Below, one piece after another: positions 28,439 to 38,578 of a DNA stretch of 64,000 nucleotides (position 1 is the first letter of the stretch; each line of letters opens with the position of its first letter). This DNA comes from Mycobacterium simiae. GTDB lineage: Bacteria > Actinomycetota > Actinomycetes > Mycobacteriales > Mycobacteriaceae. The translations under genes were made by a program, and so were the position numbers. The DNA is taken from the NCBI RefSeq assembly GCF_010727605.1, contig NZ_AP022568.1, positions 124,001 to 188,000 on the forward strand, read 5' to 3'. The notes beneath the pieces were generated by a model that saw only the letters and a program-made list of their open reading frames with translations, was not told the DNA's origin and ran no database searches.

Positions 28439-29743
28439 TCACAGCTGCAGGTAGCGGTAGGCCGGCGAGCCCGGCTGCAGTTTCTCGAAGTGGATCTCGG
28501 TCTCGCGCATCCGCGCGACCAGGTCGTCCAAGTCGGCCGACGAGCCGAGCTGGATCCCGACCAGCGCTGCACCGGTTTCCCGGTTATTGCGCTTGACGTA
28601 CTCGAACAGGGTGATGTCGTCGTTGGGTCCGAGCACCTCGTCGAGGAATCGCCGCAGCGCGCCGGGTTCCTGCGGAAAGTCGACGAGGAAGTAGTGCTTG
28701 AGACCGAGGTGGACTAGCGACCGCTCGAGCACCTCGCCGTAGCGGGAGACGTCGTTGTTGCCGCCCGAGATCAGGCAGACGACCGTGGAGCCGGGTTCGA
28801 TCTCGGCCTCCAGCAGTCCGGTCACCGACAGCGCGCCCGCCGGCTCGGCAATGATGCCCTCGTTCTGGTAGAGGTCGAGCATCGCGGTGCACACCGCGCC
28901 CTCGTCGACCGTCGTGATCGAGACCATGTCGCCCGCGGCGGCCAGCGCGGCATGCGGCAGTGCTCCCGCCCGCTTCACCGCGGCGCCGTCGACGAACTGG
29001 TCCACGTGGTCCAGGGTGACCGGCTCACCGGCGGCCAGCGCGGCCATCATCGCCGCGGCGCCGGCCGGCTCGATGCCCAGCACCGCGGTGCTCGACGTCC
29101 GCTCGGCCAGATAGGTCGTGATGCCCGCGATGCACCCACCCCCGCCGACAGGGACGACGACCATATCCGGCTCCCCCACCCCGAGCTTGTCGAGCTGGTC
29201 CAGCATCTCGACGGCGATGGTGCCCTGGCCGGCCATGGTGCGGACGTCGTCGAACGGCGGCACCAGCGTGGCACCGGTGCGCTGGACGTCCTGCAGCGCG
29301 GCCTCGGCGGCCAGATCGTAGGTGGAACCGCCCACGATCAGCTCGATGAAGCCATCGCCGTGATAGCGGATCCGGTCCCGCTTTTGCTTGGGCGTCTTGG
29401 CCGGCACGTAGACGCGGCCACGGACCCCGAGGGTGCGGCACGCATAGGCGAAGCCCTGGGCGTGGTTGCCCGCCGAGGAGCAGACCACCCCGGCGCCGAT
29501 CTCCTCCGCGGACAGCTGTACCAGCAGGTTGTAGGCACCGCGCAGCTTGTAGGACCGCACCACCTGCAGGTCTTCCCGCTTCAGGTAGACCTGCGCACCG
29601 GTGATCGCCGACAGCCGGTCGCTGTACTGCAACGGGGTGGGCGTGACCACCGCCGCAATTCGCTCGGCCGCAGCGTCAATGTCGGCCGCGGTCAGGACAG
29701 GCAGCGGTGACATGCTCGGGCTCTGGCTCAGTGACGCGGACAC
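28439..29743 (-). CDS. ilvA: Threonine dehydratase IlvA (biosynthetic)
   Basis: A PLP enzyme making 2-oxobutanoate from threonine for isoleucine synthesis. Lys66 in RSYKLRGAY holds PLP; SSAGNHAQG and the glycine-rich VPVGGGGC follow. The C-terminal portion (from about residue 345, HYFLVDFPQEPGALRRFL) is one ACT-like regulatory domain, consistent with isoleucine feedback. 434 residues from GTG 29743 is close to the M. tuberculosis length. It lies 43 bases downstream of the Rv1558-like gene on the same strand. Confidence 0.97.
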   Translation of the reverse strand: MSASLSQSPSMSPLPVLTAADIDAAAERIAAVVTPTPLQYSDRLSAITGAQVYLKREDLQVVRSYKLRGAYNLLVQLSAEEIGAGVVCSSAGNHAQGFAYACRTLGVRGRVYVPAKTPKQKRDRIRYHGDGFIELIVGGSTYDLAAEAALQDVQRTGATLVPPFDDVRTMAGQGTIAVEMLDQLDKLGVGEPDMVVVPVGGGGCIAGITTYLAERTSSTAVLGIEPAGAAAMMAALAAGEPVTLDHVDQFVDGAAVKRAGALPHAALAAAGDMVSITTVDEGAVCTAMLDLYQNEGIIAEPAGALSVTGLLEAEIEPGSTVVCLISGGNNDVSRYGEVLERSLVHLGLKHYFLVDFPQEPGALRRFLDEVLGPNDDITLFEYVKRNNRETGAALVGIQLGSSADLDDLVARMRETEIHFEKLQPGSPAYRYLQL

Positions 29744-29786
29744 CGATCAATGGTGCCACGCACCCCCCGCCACCTGCCTAATCGGC

Positions 29787-30224
29787 TCAGTCCACCGGGG
29801 TCAACACGAACACCGGAATCTGGCGTTCGGTCTTCTTCTGGTATTCCGCATAGTCCGGCCAGGCCGCCACGGCCCGCTCCCACCACACGGCTTTCTCGTC
29901 GCCGAACACCTCGCGCGCCTCGTAATCCCGGGTGACCGGCCCGTCTTGCAGCTCGACGCGCGGGTTCTTGGCGATGTTGTAGTACCAGACCGGGTGCTTC
30001 GGGGCCCCACCGAGCGAGGCGACGACGGCATATTCGCCGTTGTGCTCGACGCGCATCAGCGGCGTCTTGCGGAGTTTGCCGGTCTTGGCCCCGACCGTGG
30101 TCAGCAAGATGATGGGCTTGCCCTTCATGTCGGCGGCCTCAGTTCCGCCGGACTCGGCGTACTTCTCGGCTTGTTCCCGCGACCAATCCCAGGGCGACGG
30201 TTCGTACTCTCCAGTGAGTGGCAT
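29787..30224 (-). CDS. Ddn-like F420-dependent split-barrel protein (Rv1558-like)
   Basis: A 145-residue member of the deazaflavin (F420)-dependent nitroreductase family. The block [35 protein letters not shown] is characteristic, followed by HPVWYYNI and [13 protein letters not shown] 30224 starts the conserved [13 protein letters not shown]; a GTG nine bases upstream is the alternative. It lies between plsB1 and ilvA on the same strand. The natural substrate, possibly a quinone, is not visible in sequence. Confidence 0.9.
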   Translation of the reverse strand: MPLTGEYEPSPWDWSREQAEKYAESGGTEAADMKGKPIILLTTVGAKTGKLRKTPLMRVEHNGEYAVVASLGGAPKHPVWYYNIAKNPRVELQDGPVTRDYEAREVFGDEKAVWWERAVAAWPDYAEYQKKTERQIPVFVLTPVD

Positions 30225-30264
30225 GCCCACCACTTTATGCGGATCGACCCGCTCAACGCTGGGA

Positions 30265-32175
30265 TCAGTCCAGCGCCGGAATCAGCCGGGTCCGGGCCAG
30301 CTCGGCGATCGCGTTGACCCGTCGCGTCGCGGTCGCGATCTCGTCGGCGAACTCCTGACGGCGCTTGGCGATATGCTCGCGGTCGCCGCCGTCGACCAGT
30401 TCACGGTGCCGGGCCAGCCGCAGCGCCGTCTTGAACAGCTCCATCGACCTGGACTCGGCGCTGGTGATCCGACGCTGCAGTTCCCACTGCTTGCCCAGCT
30501 CCAGGCAGTCGGCCAGGAACTCGTCCTCGTCGAGCTCCTCGTCCTCCAAGGCGGCCAGCCGGTCGGCGACGATGTGGTAGGCGTCGAGGAACGGCCGCAA
30601 CACCAGATGTGCCAGCAGCAGGTCGGCCGATTCGAGCAAGCTGCGCACTTCGGCGGCAGCGGCGGGCGTGCTGGTGTCCTCGACCGGCCCGATCAGCCGG
30701 ACTTCGTCGGCCAGCTCCTTTTCGAACTGGGCCCGCCCCGAGAACAGGAACTCGAACTTCAGCAACTCCCGGAGGTTGAGCGCCTCGTCGCGCACGGTCA
30801 CCGGCGACACCATGCCGTCCGCCGAGTGCGTGGCGTGTTCCACCGCGGCCAGCAACGCCGTCTCGGCGATCGCGCGGTCGACCAGGATGTGGATCGCGGT
30901 GTTGCGGTAGAACGCGGCAACCAGGTGCTGGTCCGCGCCAATCCCCCACACCGCTTCGGTGCCGGCGTCGTAGACGCTGACCACGCCCGAGGCGACCAGC
31001 TGATGCAGCGTCCAGCGGATGGTGGAGCGATTCGTCAGGTCCGCCGCCCCGGCGACGGCCCAGTTGCGCGCCGTGATGTAGCTGGCCAACGGTTGCACGG
31101 TGGCCAGCACCTCGCTGATCGACAGCGACCGGTCCGCTCCCAGCAGCGCCAGGCTCACCACCGCGGTGGGCGTGACCGGCGTCGCGCGGTTGATCCGGTG
31201 CTCGACGTCGAGCGCGATGCGTTCGATCTGGGTCCCGGTCCCCACCTCGTCGCCGCGCATCTCCTCGAGGCGCTTGCGCAGCGGCAGCGGTTCGCCGAAG
31301 TCCAGGTAGGCCCGACCGAGCCGCTTGCCTTGCTGGCGGGCCAACCCGACCAGGAATCGCAGATCCTCCGGCCGCTTCACCGCGCCGTAGGCCTCGGTGG
31401 TCATCGCCTCGACCTCGTGCAGCTGGTCGTAGACGATCGAGGTCGGCACCAAATACACTTCGGGACCGTCGATTTCGTCGACGGCATCGGTGATGTAACG
31501 CAGAATGCCGAAGACCGGCGGACGCAGCTTGCCCGTCCTGGTCCGTCCACCCTCGATCGACCAGGCCAGGTTCGCGCGGTCCTGCACCAGCTGCGCGGCG
31601 TAGGCGCGCAACGCGAAGCGGTACACCGGAATGTCTTTGGTCTGGCGGCGGATGAAGATGGTGCCGGTGCGCTTGGCCCACCCGCCCATCGGGAAAAAGT
31701 TCAGGTTCGCCCCGCCGAAGGTCAGCGCGGGTGAGAGCCGGTTGGCCAGTACCATTTCCGGGAGCAGCATGCCGTCCAGGTACGAGCGGTGCGAGAAGGC
31801 GAACGCCAACGTCGCTTTGCGATCCAACTTGCGCAGCTGCGCGATCTGATCCTCGTCCACCAACACGTCGTAGGCCCGCATCAGCCAACGGCTGAATCCG
31901 CGCCAGCCCTGCACCGCCCGCTTGTCCAGCGAGGCCGCCATCTCGCGCAGGTACCCGACGGCCTCGGCGCGCACCTCGGTGGTGTCGCGACCGAGTTCGT
32001 CGGCCAACCTGGTCAGCCGCTCGTCGTACCACGGCGCGCCCAGCAGCCGTGCCACCGCGGGCGGATCGGTAGCTAGCGGTGACCCCGATTCCTCGATAAC
32101 CCCGCTGCGCTGCAACACTTTTCGGAGGCCGGCGCGTCCGAGTTCCCGTGCCGTCGCGAGCCGCCCGTCGGTCAT
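30265..32175 (-). CDS. plsB1: Glycerol-3-phosphate acyltransferase PlsB1
   Basis: A 636-residue peripheral-membrane acyltransferase of the first step of glycerolipid synthesis. The HX4D catalytic motif is HRSYLDG (His129, Asp134), followed by [20 protein letters not shown] and [11 protein letters not shown], which bind glycerol phosphate. ATG 32175 gives the Rv1551-like N-terminus; upstream sequence in this frame is rejected because the conserved start is here. It overlaps by four bases (ATGA) a 14-codon upstream ORF that carries the strong ribosome site, so its translation may depend on that ORF. Confidence 0.92.
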   Translation of the reverse strand: MTDGRLATARELGRAGLRKVLQRSGVIEESGSPLATDPPAVARLLGAPWYDERLTRLADELGRDTTEVRAEAVGYLREMAASLDKRAVQGWRGFSRWLMRAYDVLVDEDQIAQLRKLDRKATLAFAFSHRSYLDGMLLPEMVLANRLSPALTFGGANLNFFPMGGWAKRTGTIFIRRQTKDIPVYRFALRAYAAQLVQDRANLAWSIEGGRTRTGKLRPPVFGILRYITDAVDEIDGPEVYLVPTSIVYDQLHEVEAMTTEAYGAVKRPEDLRFLVGLARQQGKRLGRAYLDFGEPLPLRKRLEEMRGDEVGTGTQIERIALDVEHRINRATPVTPTAVVSLALLGADRSLSISEVLATVQPLASYITARNWAVAGAADLTNRSTIRWTLHQLVASGVVSVYDAGTEAVWGIGADQHLVAAFYRNTAIHILVDRAIAETALLAAVEHATHSADGMVSPVTVRDEALNLRELLKFEFLFSGRAQFEKELADEVRLIGPVEDTSTPAAAAEVRSLLESADLLLAHLVLRPFLDAYHIVADRLAALEDEELDEDEFLADCLELGKQWELQRRITSAESRSMELFKTALRLARHRELVDGGDREHIAKRRQEFADEIATATRRVNAIAELARTRLIPALD

Positions 32176-32216
32176 GCCGCGCGCACCGTTGCGGCCGCGG
32201 ATTGGGTCGTCGTCAT
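32172..32216 (-). CDS. Putative 14-residue leader ORF upstream of plsB1
   Basis: ATG 32216 starts a 14-codon frame ([14 protein letters not shown]) whose TGA overlaps the plsB1 ATG as ATGA. GAGGAG lies seven bases before its ATG, whereas plsB1 itself has no ribosome site of its own at normal distance. Translational coupling or re-initiation is inferred. A short ORF can occur by chance, but the combination of ribosome site and overlap is suggestive. Confidence 0.55.
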   Translation of the reverse strand: MTTTQSAAATVRAA

Positions 32217-32373
32217 GTCCGTTCTCCTCAAATGTCACCCGGGTGCGGCACGGCCGCTGACCAGCTGCGCTTGTCCGCCTCCCCTGGAGGAGCGTACGTC
32301 CGCGGCTGGCCAGCTCGAAGCACAATGTGTGATTTCGCGGGGTAGCCGCCTGCCCGCCCGGGCGGGCGCCGAG

Positions 32374-32386
32374 TACGTTCGGATCA
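32374..32386 (+). promoter_or_regulatory. -10 box for a leaderless methyltransferase mRNA
   Basis: TACGTT at 32374-32379 fits TANNNT and is followed by six bases and then the ATG at 32386, so transcription probably starts at the ATG. Confidence 0.5.
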
Positions 32387-33231
32387 TGCGGTCCCAATCC
32401 CGTACTGGCGCGCACGACCTCACGCCGCTCGAGGAGACCGCGTTGTTGACCCAGTACGCCCGGGCACTGGACAGCCGCTGGCCCCGGCCGATTCTCGGCG
32501 ACACGCTCGCCGCCAACATCGTCGAGCGAATCGACTATGACTTTGCTGGGCTCGGCATCCCCGCGAGCGTGGTGTGCCAAACGGCGCTGCGCGCCAAGAT
32601 GCTTGACGAACGGGTGCGAGCCTTTACCGCCGAACACCCGGACGCCGTCGTCGTCGACCTCGGCGCCGGACTGGATTCCGGCCCGTTCCGGGTTGGGCCG
32701 CCCGACACCGTCGACTGGTACAGCATCGACCTGCCGGGGGTCAGCGCGTTACGCGCACAGCTGCTGCCGACCAACGCGCGCGCCCACGTAGTGACCGCCT
32801 CGGTGGCCGACCAGAGCTGGCCCAACACCATTCCCGCCGATCGGCCGGCCATGGTGATCGCCGACGGGCTGTTCGCTTTCCTGTCCGAACCGGTGCTGAT
32901 CGCGCTGTTTCGACGCATCACGACGTACTTCACCTCCGGGCAGTTGGCGTTCAACGACTACGGCCGGATCGGCTGGATCAGCCGGCTGGCGGTCAAGTTG
33001 GCTCCGCAGCGGATGTTCAGCAGCGTCGGCGCCCAATGGGGTTATCCGGGGTTCGAGGACCCCAGGGTGCCCGAAAAATGGAATCCGGCGCTCACGCTGG
33101 TCGAAGAGGCCAGCCTGGCCCACCAGCCGGAGGTCGAGCTTTTTCCGGGCTGGATTCGGTTCGCCACCAAGCTGTCCGGGATGTTCGAAGTCTCCGCCCG
33201 CAAAGCGCGGATCCTGCGCTACCAGTTCTAG
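32386..33231 (+). CDS. Leucine-carboxyl-methyltransferase-like SAM methyltransferase
   Basis: A 281-residue protein of the PF04072 (LCM/TcmP-like) type that is expanded in mycobacteria. SAM-binding residues are in VVDLGAGLDSGPFR; the VADGLFAFLSEPV and FNDYG segments follow the family pattern. ATG 32386 is chosen because a -10 box sits seven bases upstream; no ribosome site is needed for a leaderless mRNA. Divergent from plsB1. Its stop shares a CTAG with the convergent merR stop. Substrate unknown. Confidence 0.85.
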   Translation: MRSQSRTGAHDLTPLEETALLTQYARALDSRWPRPILGDTLAANIVERIDYDFAGLGIPASVVCQTALRAKMLDERVRAFTAEHPDAVVVDLGAGLDSGPFRVGPPDTVDWYSIDLPGVSALRAQLLPTNARAHVVTASVADQSWPNTIPADRPAMVIADGLFAFLSEPVLIALFRRITTYFTSGQLAFNDYGRIGWISRLAVKLAPQRMFSSVGAQWGYPGFEDPRVPEKWNPALTLVEEASLAHQPEVELFPGWIRFATKLSGMFEVSARKARILRYQF

Positions 33232-33602
33232 GCGGAATGGATGCCACAGGTGCAGGCGTCGATCGACGGGCAGGTGCAATTCATCCCCCACTCGATCACG
33301 TCGCGGGCCCGGGCCAGCGCCGCCATCTGCGCGTCGATCTCGGCAAGTTTGGCCTCGGCCAGTGCGCGGCTGGCCGGACGACCGGGCGCGTCGTCGGCGA
33401 ACAGCAGCTGGATCTCGTCCAGCGCGAAGCCCGCCGATTTGCACAGTCGGATGACCTCGAGGCGGGCCAGGACGGCGTCGTCGTAGCGGCGCTGGCCGCC
33501 TTGTCGCGTCGGCGTCGGCAGCAGGCCGATCTGCTCGTAATAGCGCAGCGTGGTCGCGGCGACGCCGGATTCGCGAGCCACCTCGCCGATGGTCAGCGAC
33601 AC
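33228..33602 (-). CDS. MerR-family regulator with C-terminal CxC pairs
   Basis: A 124-residue regulator. The N-terminal MerR winged helix (LTIGEVARESGVAATTLRYYEQIGLLP, then RRYDDAVLARL) is followed by a dimerisation helix and a short C-terminal CTCPSIDACTC, two CxC pairs that suggest metal or redox sensing. GTG 33602 is chosen because GGGAGG lies five bases upstream. It is divergent from an F420-type PPOX gene, and a MerR-like palindrome sits between them. The ligand (metal, redox or other) cannot be told. Confidence 0.87.
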   Translation of the reverse strand: MSLTIGEVARESGVAATTLRYYEQIGLLPTPTRQGGQRRYDDAVLARLEVIRLCKSAGFALDEIQLLFADDAPGRPASRALAEAKLAEIDAQMAALARARDVIEWGMNCTCPSIDACTCGIHSA

Positions 33603-33620
33603 TCGGACCTCCCGGGATGC

Positions 33621-33635
33621 TTGACTTAGAGTCAA
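33621..33635. promoter_or_regulatory. MerR-type palindrome TTGACT-TAG-AGTCAA
   Basis: A perfect six-base inverted repeat with a three-base spacer lies between merR and the PPOX gene. The pattern is like the operators that MerR proteins bind between -35 and -10 boxes. Confidence 0.65.
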
Positions 33636-33657
33636 CTTTAAGTTCTGTACTGGCAGC

Positions 33658-34098
33658 ATGCATACCCTTCAGCAACTCAGCACCGCCCGCTACGCGTCAC
33701 TGCGGACGTTTCGCCGCGACGGCACACCGGTCGACACCCCCATCTGGTTCGCGATGGATGGCGACGCGCTGGTATTCCGGACCAAGGCGGGCCCCAAGAC
33801 TAAGCGGTTGACCGCCCGGCCCGAGGTGGAACTGACGGCCTGTGATTACCGCGGCCGGGTCCACGAGGGGGCCCCGACACTGACCGGACGCGCCACGCTG
33901 CTGTGCGGTCAGGACGCCGAGCGGGCCAATCGGCTGCTGCACCAGCGCTACGGCTGGCAGTGGAACATCGTGCCGCTGCTCAAGATTCCGGGCGTGACCA
34001 ATGTGCACCGCGACCTACCGCTGCGGGAAAAGTTGCGGCGCGCGCGGGCGCGCGGCCTGTGGGACGACAGCGTCATCGTGCGGGTCGACCTGACCTGA
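33658..34098 (+). CDS. PPOX-class F420-dependent oxidoreductase-like protein
   Basis: A 146-residue split-barrel protein with TPIWFAMDGDALVFRTKAGPKTKRL and the VELTACDYRG strand typical of F420/FMN PPOX-class proteins. It begins at ATG 33658, divergent from merR with 55 bases between. A MerR-controlled reductase or stress enzyme is the likely reading. Reaction unknown. It is followed by a tandem repeat and by dnaE1 on the other strand. Confidence 0.85.
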   Translation: MHTLQQLSTARYASLRTFRRDGTPVDTPIWFAMDGDALVFRTKAGPKTKRLTARPEVELTACDYRGRVHEGAPTLTGRATLLCGQDAERANRLLHQRYGWQWNIVPLLKIPGVTNVHRDLPLREKLRRARARGLWDDSVIVRVDLT

Positions 34099-34100
34099 CC

Positions 34101-34260
34101 CCGTGCGCCCGTGGCGCCGGGTGTGCGCCCGCGGCGGCGAGTGTGCGCCCGCTGCGCCGGGTGTGCGCCCGCTGCGCCGGGTGTGCGCCCGCTGCGTCGA
34201 GTGTGCGCTCACGGCGTCGAGTGTGCAGCCGCGGCGGCGGGTGTGCAGCCGCGGCGGCGA
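34101..34260. repeat. Eight tandem 20-bp repeats downstream of dnaE1
   Basis: Eight consecutive 20-bp units of the type GTGTGCGCCCGCTGCGCCGG run in exact register; the first is slightly degenerate at its left end and the last three drift (GTGTGCGCTC, GTGTGCAGCC). They lie in the 265-base gap between the PPOX gene and the dnaE1 stop. The rest of the gap (34261-34363) holds nothing recognisable. Confidence 0.9.
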
Positions 34261-34363
34261 CACGCCGGGGCAACACCGCCGCGGTCGCACACCGAAGGCC
34301 GTCATCGCACAGGCGAAAGGGAAAACCGCTAGCGAGAAGAGCGCTCGGCACGCCGGTCGGCGG

Positions 34364-37300
34364 CTAGCTACCCAAGCAGCCCGGACCGAGTAGTTCCTTG
34401 AGGTCGCCCATCAACGCGGGCGAGGGCGTCACGCACAGCGACTGGTCCAGCTCCAGCGTCGTGATCCGGTCGCCACTGATCAGCCGCAGATGGACATGCG
34501 AAGTGCCCGGATGCCGCGCCAGCACCTGCTTGAGCGCACTCACCTTATCGATGGTGCACTGGCGGGTGGGCAGGCTGACCGCCAGCGGCCGATTCGGTTG
34601 GGCGTTGGAAAAGTCCGGCACCACAAGCTCATTGGCGATCAGCGAGATTCGGTCGTCACGAATCGCCACCTTCGCGTTGATCAGCACCACCGCGTCGTCG
34701 GCAATGTCGGCGCCGTACGCGGAGTACGCGTGCGGGAAGAACATCACCTCGATGCCACCGGTAAGGTCTTCCAATTGCGCTGATGCCCAAGGCATTCCAT
34801 TCTTGTTGACCCGGCGGTTCACCGAGGCCAGGATGCCGCCCACCCGCACCTGAGTGTCGTTGGGCACATCGCCGTCGAGAATAGCCGGGATCTGGGTGTC
34901 GACCTGAGCGGCCAGCAAGTGTGCCACCCCATTGAGCGGATGCCCGGACACGTAGAGCCCCAGCATCTCCCGCTCCAGGGCAAGCTTGTGTTTGTCTTCC
35001 CACTCGTCGTCGGGAACCTTGATGGTGAACACCGAATCGGTGCCGTCTATCCCGTCGTTTCCGCCGCCGAACAGATCGAACTGGCCGATCGCCTCCGCCT
35101 TCTTGGTGCCTAGCACCGAGTCGACCGCGTCGGTATGCACCAGGAACAGCCCCTTACGGGCATGCCCCAGCGAATCGAACGCGCCCGCCTTGATCAGCGA
35201 CTCGGTGACCTTCTTGTTGCATGCCGAGATGTCGATCTTGTTCAGGTAGTCCGAGAAGTCGGTGAATTTGCTTTTCTCGGTGCGGGTCTTGATCAACGAG
35301 GTCACCACGTTGGCACCCACGTTGCGCACTGCGCCCAGGCCGAAACGGATGTCCTTGCCGACCGAGGCGAAGTTGACCAGGGACTCGTTGACGTCCGGCG
35401 GCAGCACGGTGATGCCGAGCTTGCGGCAGTCGGCCAGATACACCGCAGCCTTGTCCTTGTCGTCACCCACCGAGGTCAGCAGGCCAGCCATGTACTCGGC
35501 CGGGTAGTTCGCCTTCAGGTAGGCCGTCCAGTACGACACCAACCCGTACCCGGCGGCGTGCGATTTATTGAACGCGTATCCGGCGAACGGAAGAATGGTG
35601 TCCCACAACGCTTTCACCGCTTTTTCGGAGAATCCGTTGGCGGTCATGCCTTCGTAGAAGCCCTTGTACTCGGCTTCGAGCACCTCGAGCTTCTTCTTTC
35701 CCATCGCCTTGCGCAGCGCGTCGGCCTTACCCATCGTGTAGGAGGCGACCTTCTGGGCGATGAACATGATCTGCTCTTGGTAGACGATCAACCCGTAAGT
35801 CTCGGCAAGGATTTCGCGCAGTGGTTCCTCGAGCTCCGGGTGGATCGGCTTGATCGCCTGACGACCGTTCTTGCGGTCGGCGTAGTCATTGTGGGCGTTC
35901 ATGCCCATCGGCCCCGGCCGGTACAGCGCCAGCACCGCCACGATGTCGTTGAACTCGGTGGGCTGCATCCGGCGCAGCAGATCACGCATCGGCCCGCCGT
36001 CGAGCTGGAACACCCCCAAGGTGTCGCCGCGGCCCAGCAACTCGTAGGTCGGCTTGTCATCCAGCGGCACCGACTCGAGGTCGAGGTCGATGCCCCGGTT
36101 GGCCTTGATGTTGTCCAGCGCGTCGCCGATGATCGTCAGGTTCCGCAGGCCCAGGAAATCCATCTTCAGCAGGCCGATGGCCTCACACGACGGGTAGTCC
36201 CAGCCGGTGATGATGGCCCCGTCCTGCGGCCGCTTCCACAGCGGGATCGCCTCGGTGAGCGGTTCGCTGCTCATGATCACCGCGCACGCGTGCACACCGG
36301 CGTTGCGGATCAACCCTTCCAGGCCGCGCGCTGTCTGGTAGATGGTGCGCACGTCGGGATCGGTCTCGATCAGGCTGCGGACTTCCGCGGCTTCCTTGAA
36401 CCGCTCGTGGCTGGGATCGGTAATGCCCGACAGCGGAATGTCCTTGGCCATGATCGGCGGCGGCAGCGCCTTGGTGATCCGGTCGGCGATCGCGAAGCCC
36501 GGCTGCCCGTAGTGGATACGAGCCGAATCCTTCAGCGCCGCTTTGGTTTTAATCGTGCCGAAGGTGATGACCTGGGCGACGCGGTCGTGTCCCCACTTCT
36601 CGGCGGCGTAGCGCACCATCTCACCGCGGCGACGGTCGTCGAAGTCGATGTCGATATCGGGTGCCGACGGGCGTTCGGGGTTGAGGAAGCGCTCGAACAG
36701 CAGACCGTGCGGAATCGGGTCGATATTCGTGATGCCCAGCGCATAGGCCACCAGTGAGCCCGCCGCCGATCCGCGCCCAGGCCCGACCCGGATGTCCACC
36801 GAGCGGGCGTAGCTGATCAGGTCGGCGACGATCAGGAAGTATGACGGGAAACCCTTGTCGCAGATGACCTTGATCTCGTACTCGGCCCGGTCGACGTAGT
36901 TCTGGCCGACCCCGTCGGGGAACCGGCGCCGCAATCCGGCCATCACCTCGTGGTGCAGCCAGGACGCCTGGTCATGCCCGTCGGGTACCGGGAAGATGGG
37001 CATCCGGTCGCGGGGCGTCCACACCTCGTCGTAGGACTGCACCCGCTCGGCGATCAACAGGGTGGAGTCGCATGCGCCGGGAACCGTGTCGTCCCAGATC
37101 TGCCGCATCTCGGCGGCCGACTTCAGGTAGTAGCCGTCGCCGTCGAATTTGAACCGGTTGGGGTCCGACAGCGTCTTGCCCGTCTGCACACACAGCAGCG
37201 CCTCGTGGTTATGAGCGGCGTCGCGGGTGACGTAGTGGCAGTCGTTGGTGGCCAACGGTCGGATGCCGAGCTTGCGCCCGATCTCGAGCAGACCCTCGCG

Positions 37301-37939
37301 AACCCGCTGCTCGATGGACAGCCCGTGGTCCATCAGCTCGAGGAAGTAATTGTCCGGGCCAAAGATCTCACGCCACTTGGCCGCCGACTCCAGCGCCTCA
37401 CGGTCGTGCCCCAGCCGCAGCCGCGTCTGCACCTCCCCGGACGGGCAGCCGGTGGTGGCGATGATGCCTTCGGCGTGTTCGGCGACGAGCTCGGCGTCCA
37501 TCCGCGACCACTTGCCGAGCTGACCCTCGAATGAGGCCAGCGAGGTCAGCTTGAACAGGTTGCGCAGCCCGGCGGCGTTCTCGGCCACCATCGTCAGGTG
37601 CGTGTAGGACCCGCTTCCGGAGACGTCGTCGGACTTCTGACTCGGATCGCCCCACAAGACCCGTCGGGTATCGAAACGCGACGCGGGCGCGATGTAGGCC
37701 TCGACACCGATGATCGGCTTGATCCCCGCTTTGGTTGCGACGTTGTAGAACTCGCTGGCGCCGAACATGTTTCCGTGGTCGGTCATCCCGACCGCCGGCA
37801 TGCCCAGCCGCTCCACCTCGGCGAGCATCGGCGTGATCTTCGCCGCCCCGTCCAGCATCGAGTACTCGGTGTGGTTGTGCAGGTGCACGAACGACGACTC
37901 GCGACGAACGCTTGCGTGAGGAGGAATCGGACCCGTCAT
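34364..37939 (-). CDS. dnaE1: DNA polymerase III alpha subunit DnaE1
   Basis: The replicative polymerase, 1191 residues, with an N-terminal PHP domain ([18 protein letters not shown] and TDHGNMFG) that provides 3'-5' proofreading in mycobacteria, the polymerase core with PDIDIDFDD (residues 427-435), the fingers, helix-hairpin and the OB domain ([16 protein letters not shown]). ATG 37939 begins a short variable tail before the conserved [12 protein letters not shown]; the M. tuberculosis protein starts nearer that block, so a later start cannot be excluded. It is followed at its 3' end by the tandem repeat. Confidence 0.98.
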   Translation of the reverse strand: MTGPIPPHASVRRESSFVHLHNHTEYSMLDGAAKITPMLAEVERLGMPAVGMTDHGNMFGASEFYNVATKAGIKPIIGVEAYIAPASRFDTRRVLWGDPSQKSDDVSGSGSYTHLTMVAENAAGLRNLFKLTSLASFEGQLGKWSRMDAELVAEHAEGIIATTGCPSGEVQTRLRLGHDREALESAAKWREIFGPDNYFLELMDHGLSIEQRVREGLLEIGRKLGIRPLATNDCHYVTRDAAHNHEALLCVQTGKTLSDPNRFKFDGDGYYLKSAAEMRQIWDDTVPGACDSTLLIAERVQSYDEVWTPRDRMPIFPVPDGHDQASWLHHEVMAGLRRRFPDGVGQNYVDRAEYEIKVICDKGFPSYFLIVADLISYARSVDIRVGPGRGSAAGSLVAYALGITNIDPIPHGLLFERFLNPERPSAPDIDIDFDDRRRGEMVRYAAEKWGHDRVAQVITFGTIKTKAALKDSARIHYGQPGFAIADRITKALPPPIMAKDIPLSGITDPSHERFKEAAEVRSLIETDPDVRTIYQTARGLEGLIRNAGVHACAVIMSSEPLTEAIPLWKRPQDGAIITGWDYPSCEAIGLLKMDFLGLRNLTIIGDALDNIKANRGIDLDLESVPLDDKPTYELLGRGDTLGVFQLDGGPMRDLLRRMQPTEFNDIVAVLALYRPGPMGMNAHNDYADRKNGRQAIKPIHPELEEPLREILAETYGLIVYQEQIMFIAQKVASYTMGKADALRKAMGKKKLEVLEAEYKGFYEGMTANGFSEKAVKALWDTILPFAGYAFNKSHAAGYGLVSYWTAYLKANYPAEYMAGLLTSVGDDKDKAAVYLADCRKLGITVLPPDVNESLVNFASVGKDIRFGLGAVRNVGANVVTSLIKTRTEKSKFTDFSDYLNKIDISACNKKVTESLIKAGAFDSLGHARKGLFLVHTDAVDSVLGTKKAEAIGQFDLFGGGNDGIDGTDSVFTIKVPDDEWEDKHKLALEREMLGLYVSGHPLNGVAHLLAAQVDTQIPAILDGDVPNDTQVRVGGILASVNRRVNKNGMPWASAQLEDLTGGIEVMFFPHAYSAYGADIADDAVVLINAKVAIRDDRISLIANELVVPDFSNAQPNRPLAVSLPTRQCTIDKVSALKQVLARHPGTSHVHLRLISGDRITTLELDQSLCVTPSPALMGDLKELLGPGCLGS

Positions 37940-38006
37940 AGGGAGGCCAGTCTATGACCGGTTACCGACACGGGTTCGGCGTGTCGCGAAGCGTGTCTTG
38001 GACGGT

Positions 38007-38438
38007 TTACCCATACAGGTCGACGAAGTTGCGCAACGACTTCTCCACATCGCCTTTGACGGCACGCGCGGCGGCCGAGCCGACCGGCCCGAACAACGCC
38101 CGACCGCCCAACTCCAGCCGCAAACCGAGGGCGGACCCGTCGCCGGAGGCCCGGACCGTCAGCCGGACGCCGTATTTGGTGCCGCCTTTGCCGGCGCCCG
38201 ACATCGCGACCTCGTGCGGCGGGTCCCATTTGGTGACCGTCCAGGTCACCCGGTTGCGCATACCCTTGGCGCGTGCCACCCCGATGATCTGGGTGCCCTC
38301 GGCGATCTCGTCGGGCAACTCGCTGCGCCAGCCCTCGTGCATGACCAGCCAGTCGCCCAGGTCGGACAGATCCGCGACGTGATCCCACATGTCCTGCGGG
38401 GTCATCGGGACGTCCAGGGTCAATTCGACGGAGGCCAT
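38007..38438 (-). CDS. SRPBCC-fold protein (Rv1546-like)
   Basis: A 143-residue polyketide-cyclase/START-like protein: [27 protein letters not shown] at the N-terminus and a C-terminal helix ([17 protein letters not shown]). This fold makes a hydrophobic ligand cavity. No catalytic residues can be assigned. It lies 67 bases upstream of dnaE1 on the same strand. Function unknown. Confidence 0.88.
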   Translation of the reverse strand: MASVELTLDVPMTPQDMWDHVADLSDLGDWLVMHEGWRSELPDEIAEGTQIIGVARAKGMRNRVTWTVTKWDPPHEVAMSGAGKGGTKYGVRLTVRASGDGSALGLRLELGGRALFGPVGSAAARAVKGDVEKSLRNFVDLYG

Positions 38439-38459
38439 CTCACGAACCTAGCCCGCCCG

Positions 38460-38521
38460 CGAGTGTGCGTCTGCGGCTTTCGGTGTGCACGCACGGCGGT
38501 GTCGCCCGAGACGCACACTCG
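38460..38521. repeat. Inverted repeat with 13-bp perfect arms, intergenic
   Basis: CGAGTGTGCGTCT (38460-38472) and AGACGCACACTCG (38509-38521) are perfect complements with a 36-base loop. The word GTGTGCG is shared with the tandem repeat at 34101-34260. It lies between the Rv1546-like and Rv1544-like genes and could act as a terminator or be a dispersed repeat. Confidence 0.75.
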
Positions 38522-38578
38522 ACGCCCCACGGCCGCGGGCCCCGCCAGGCAAGCACGTCAGTGGGTCGTCAGCGACTC

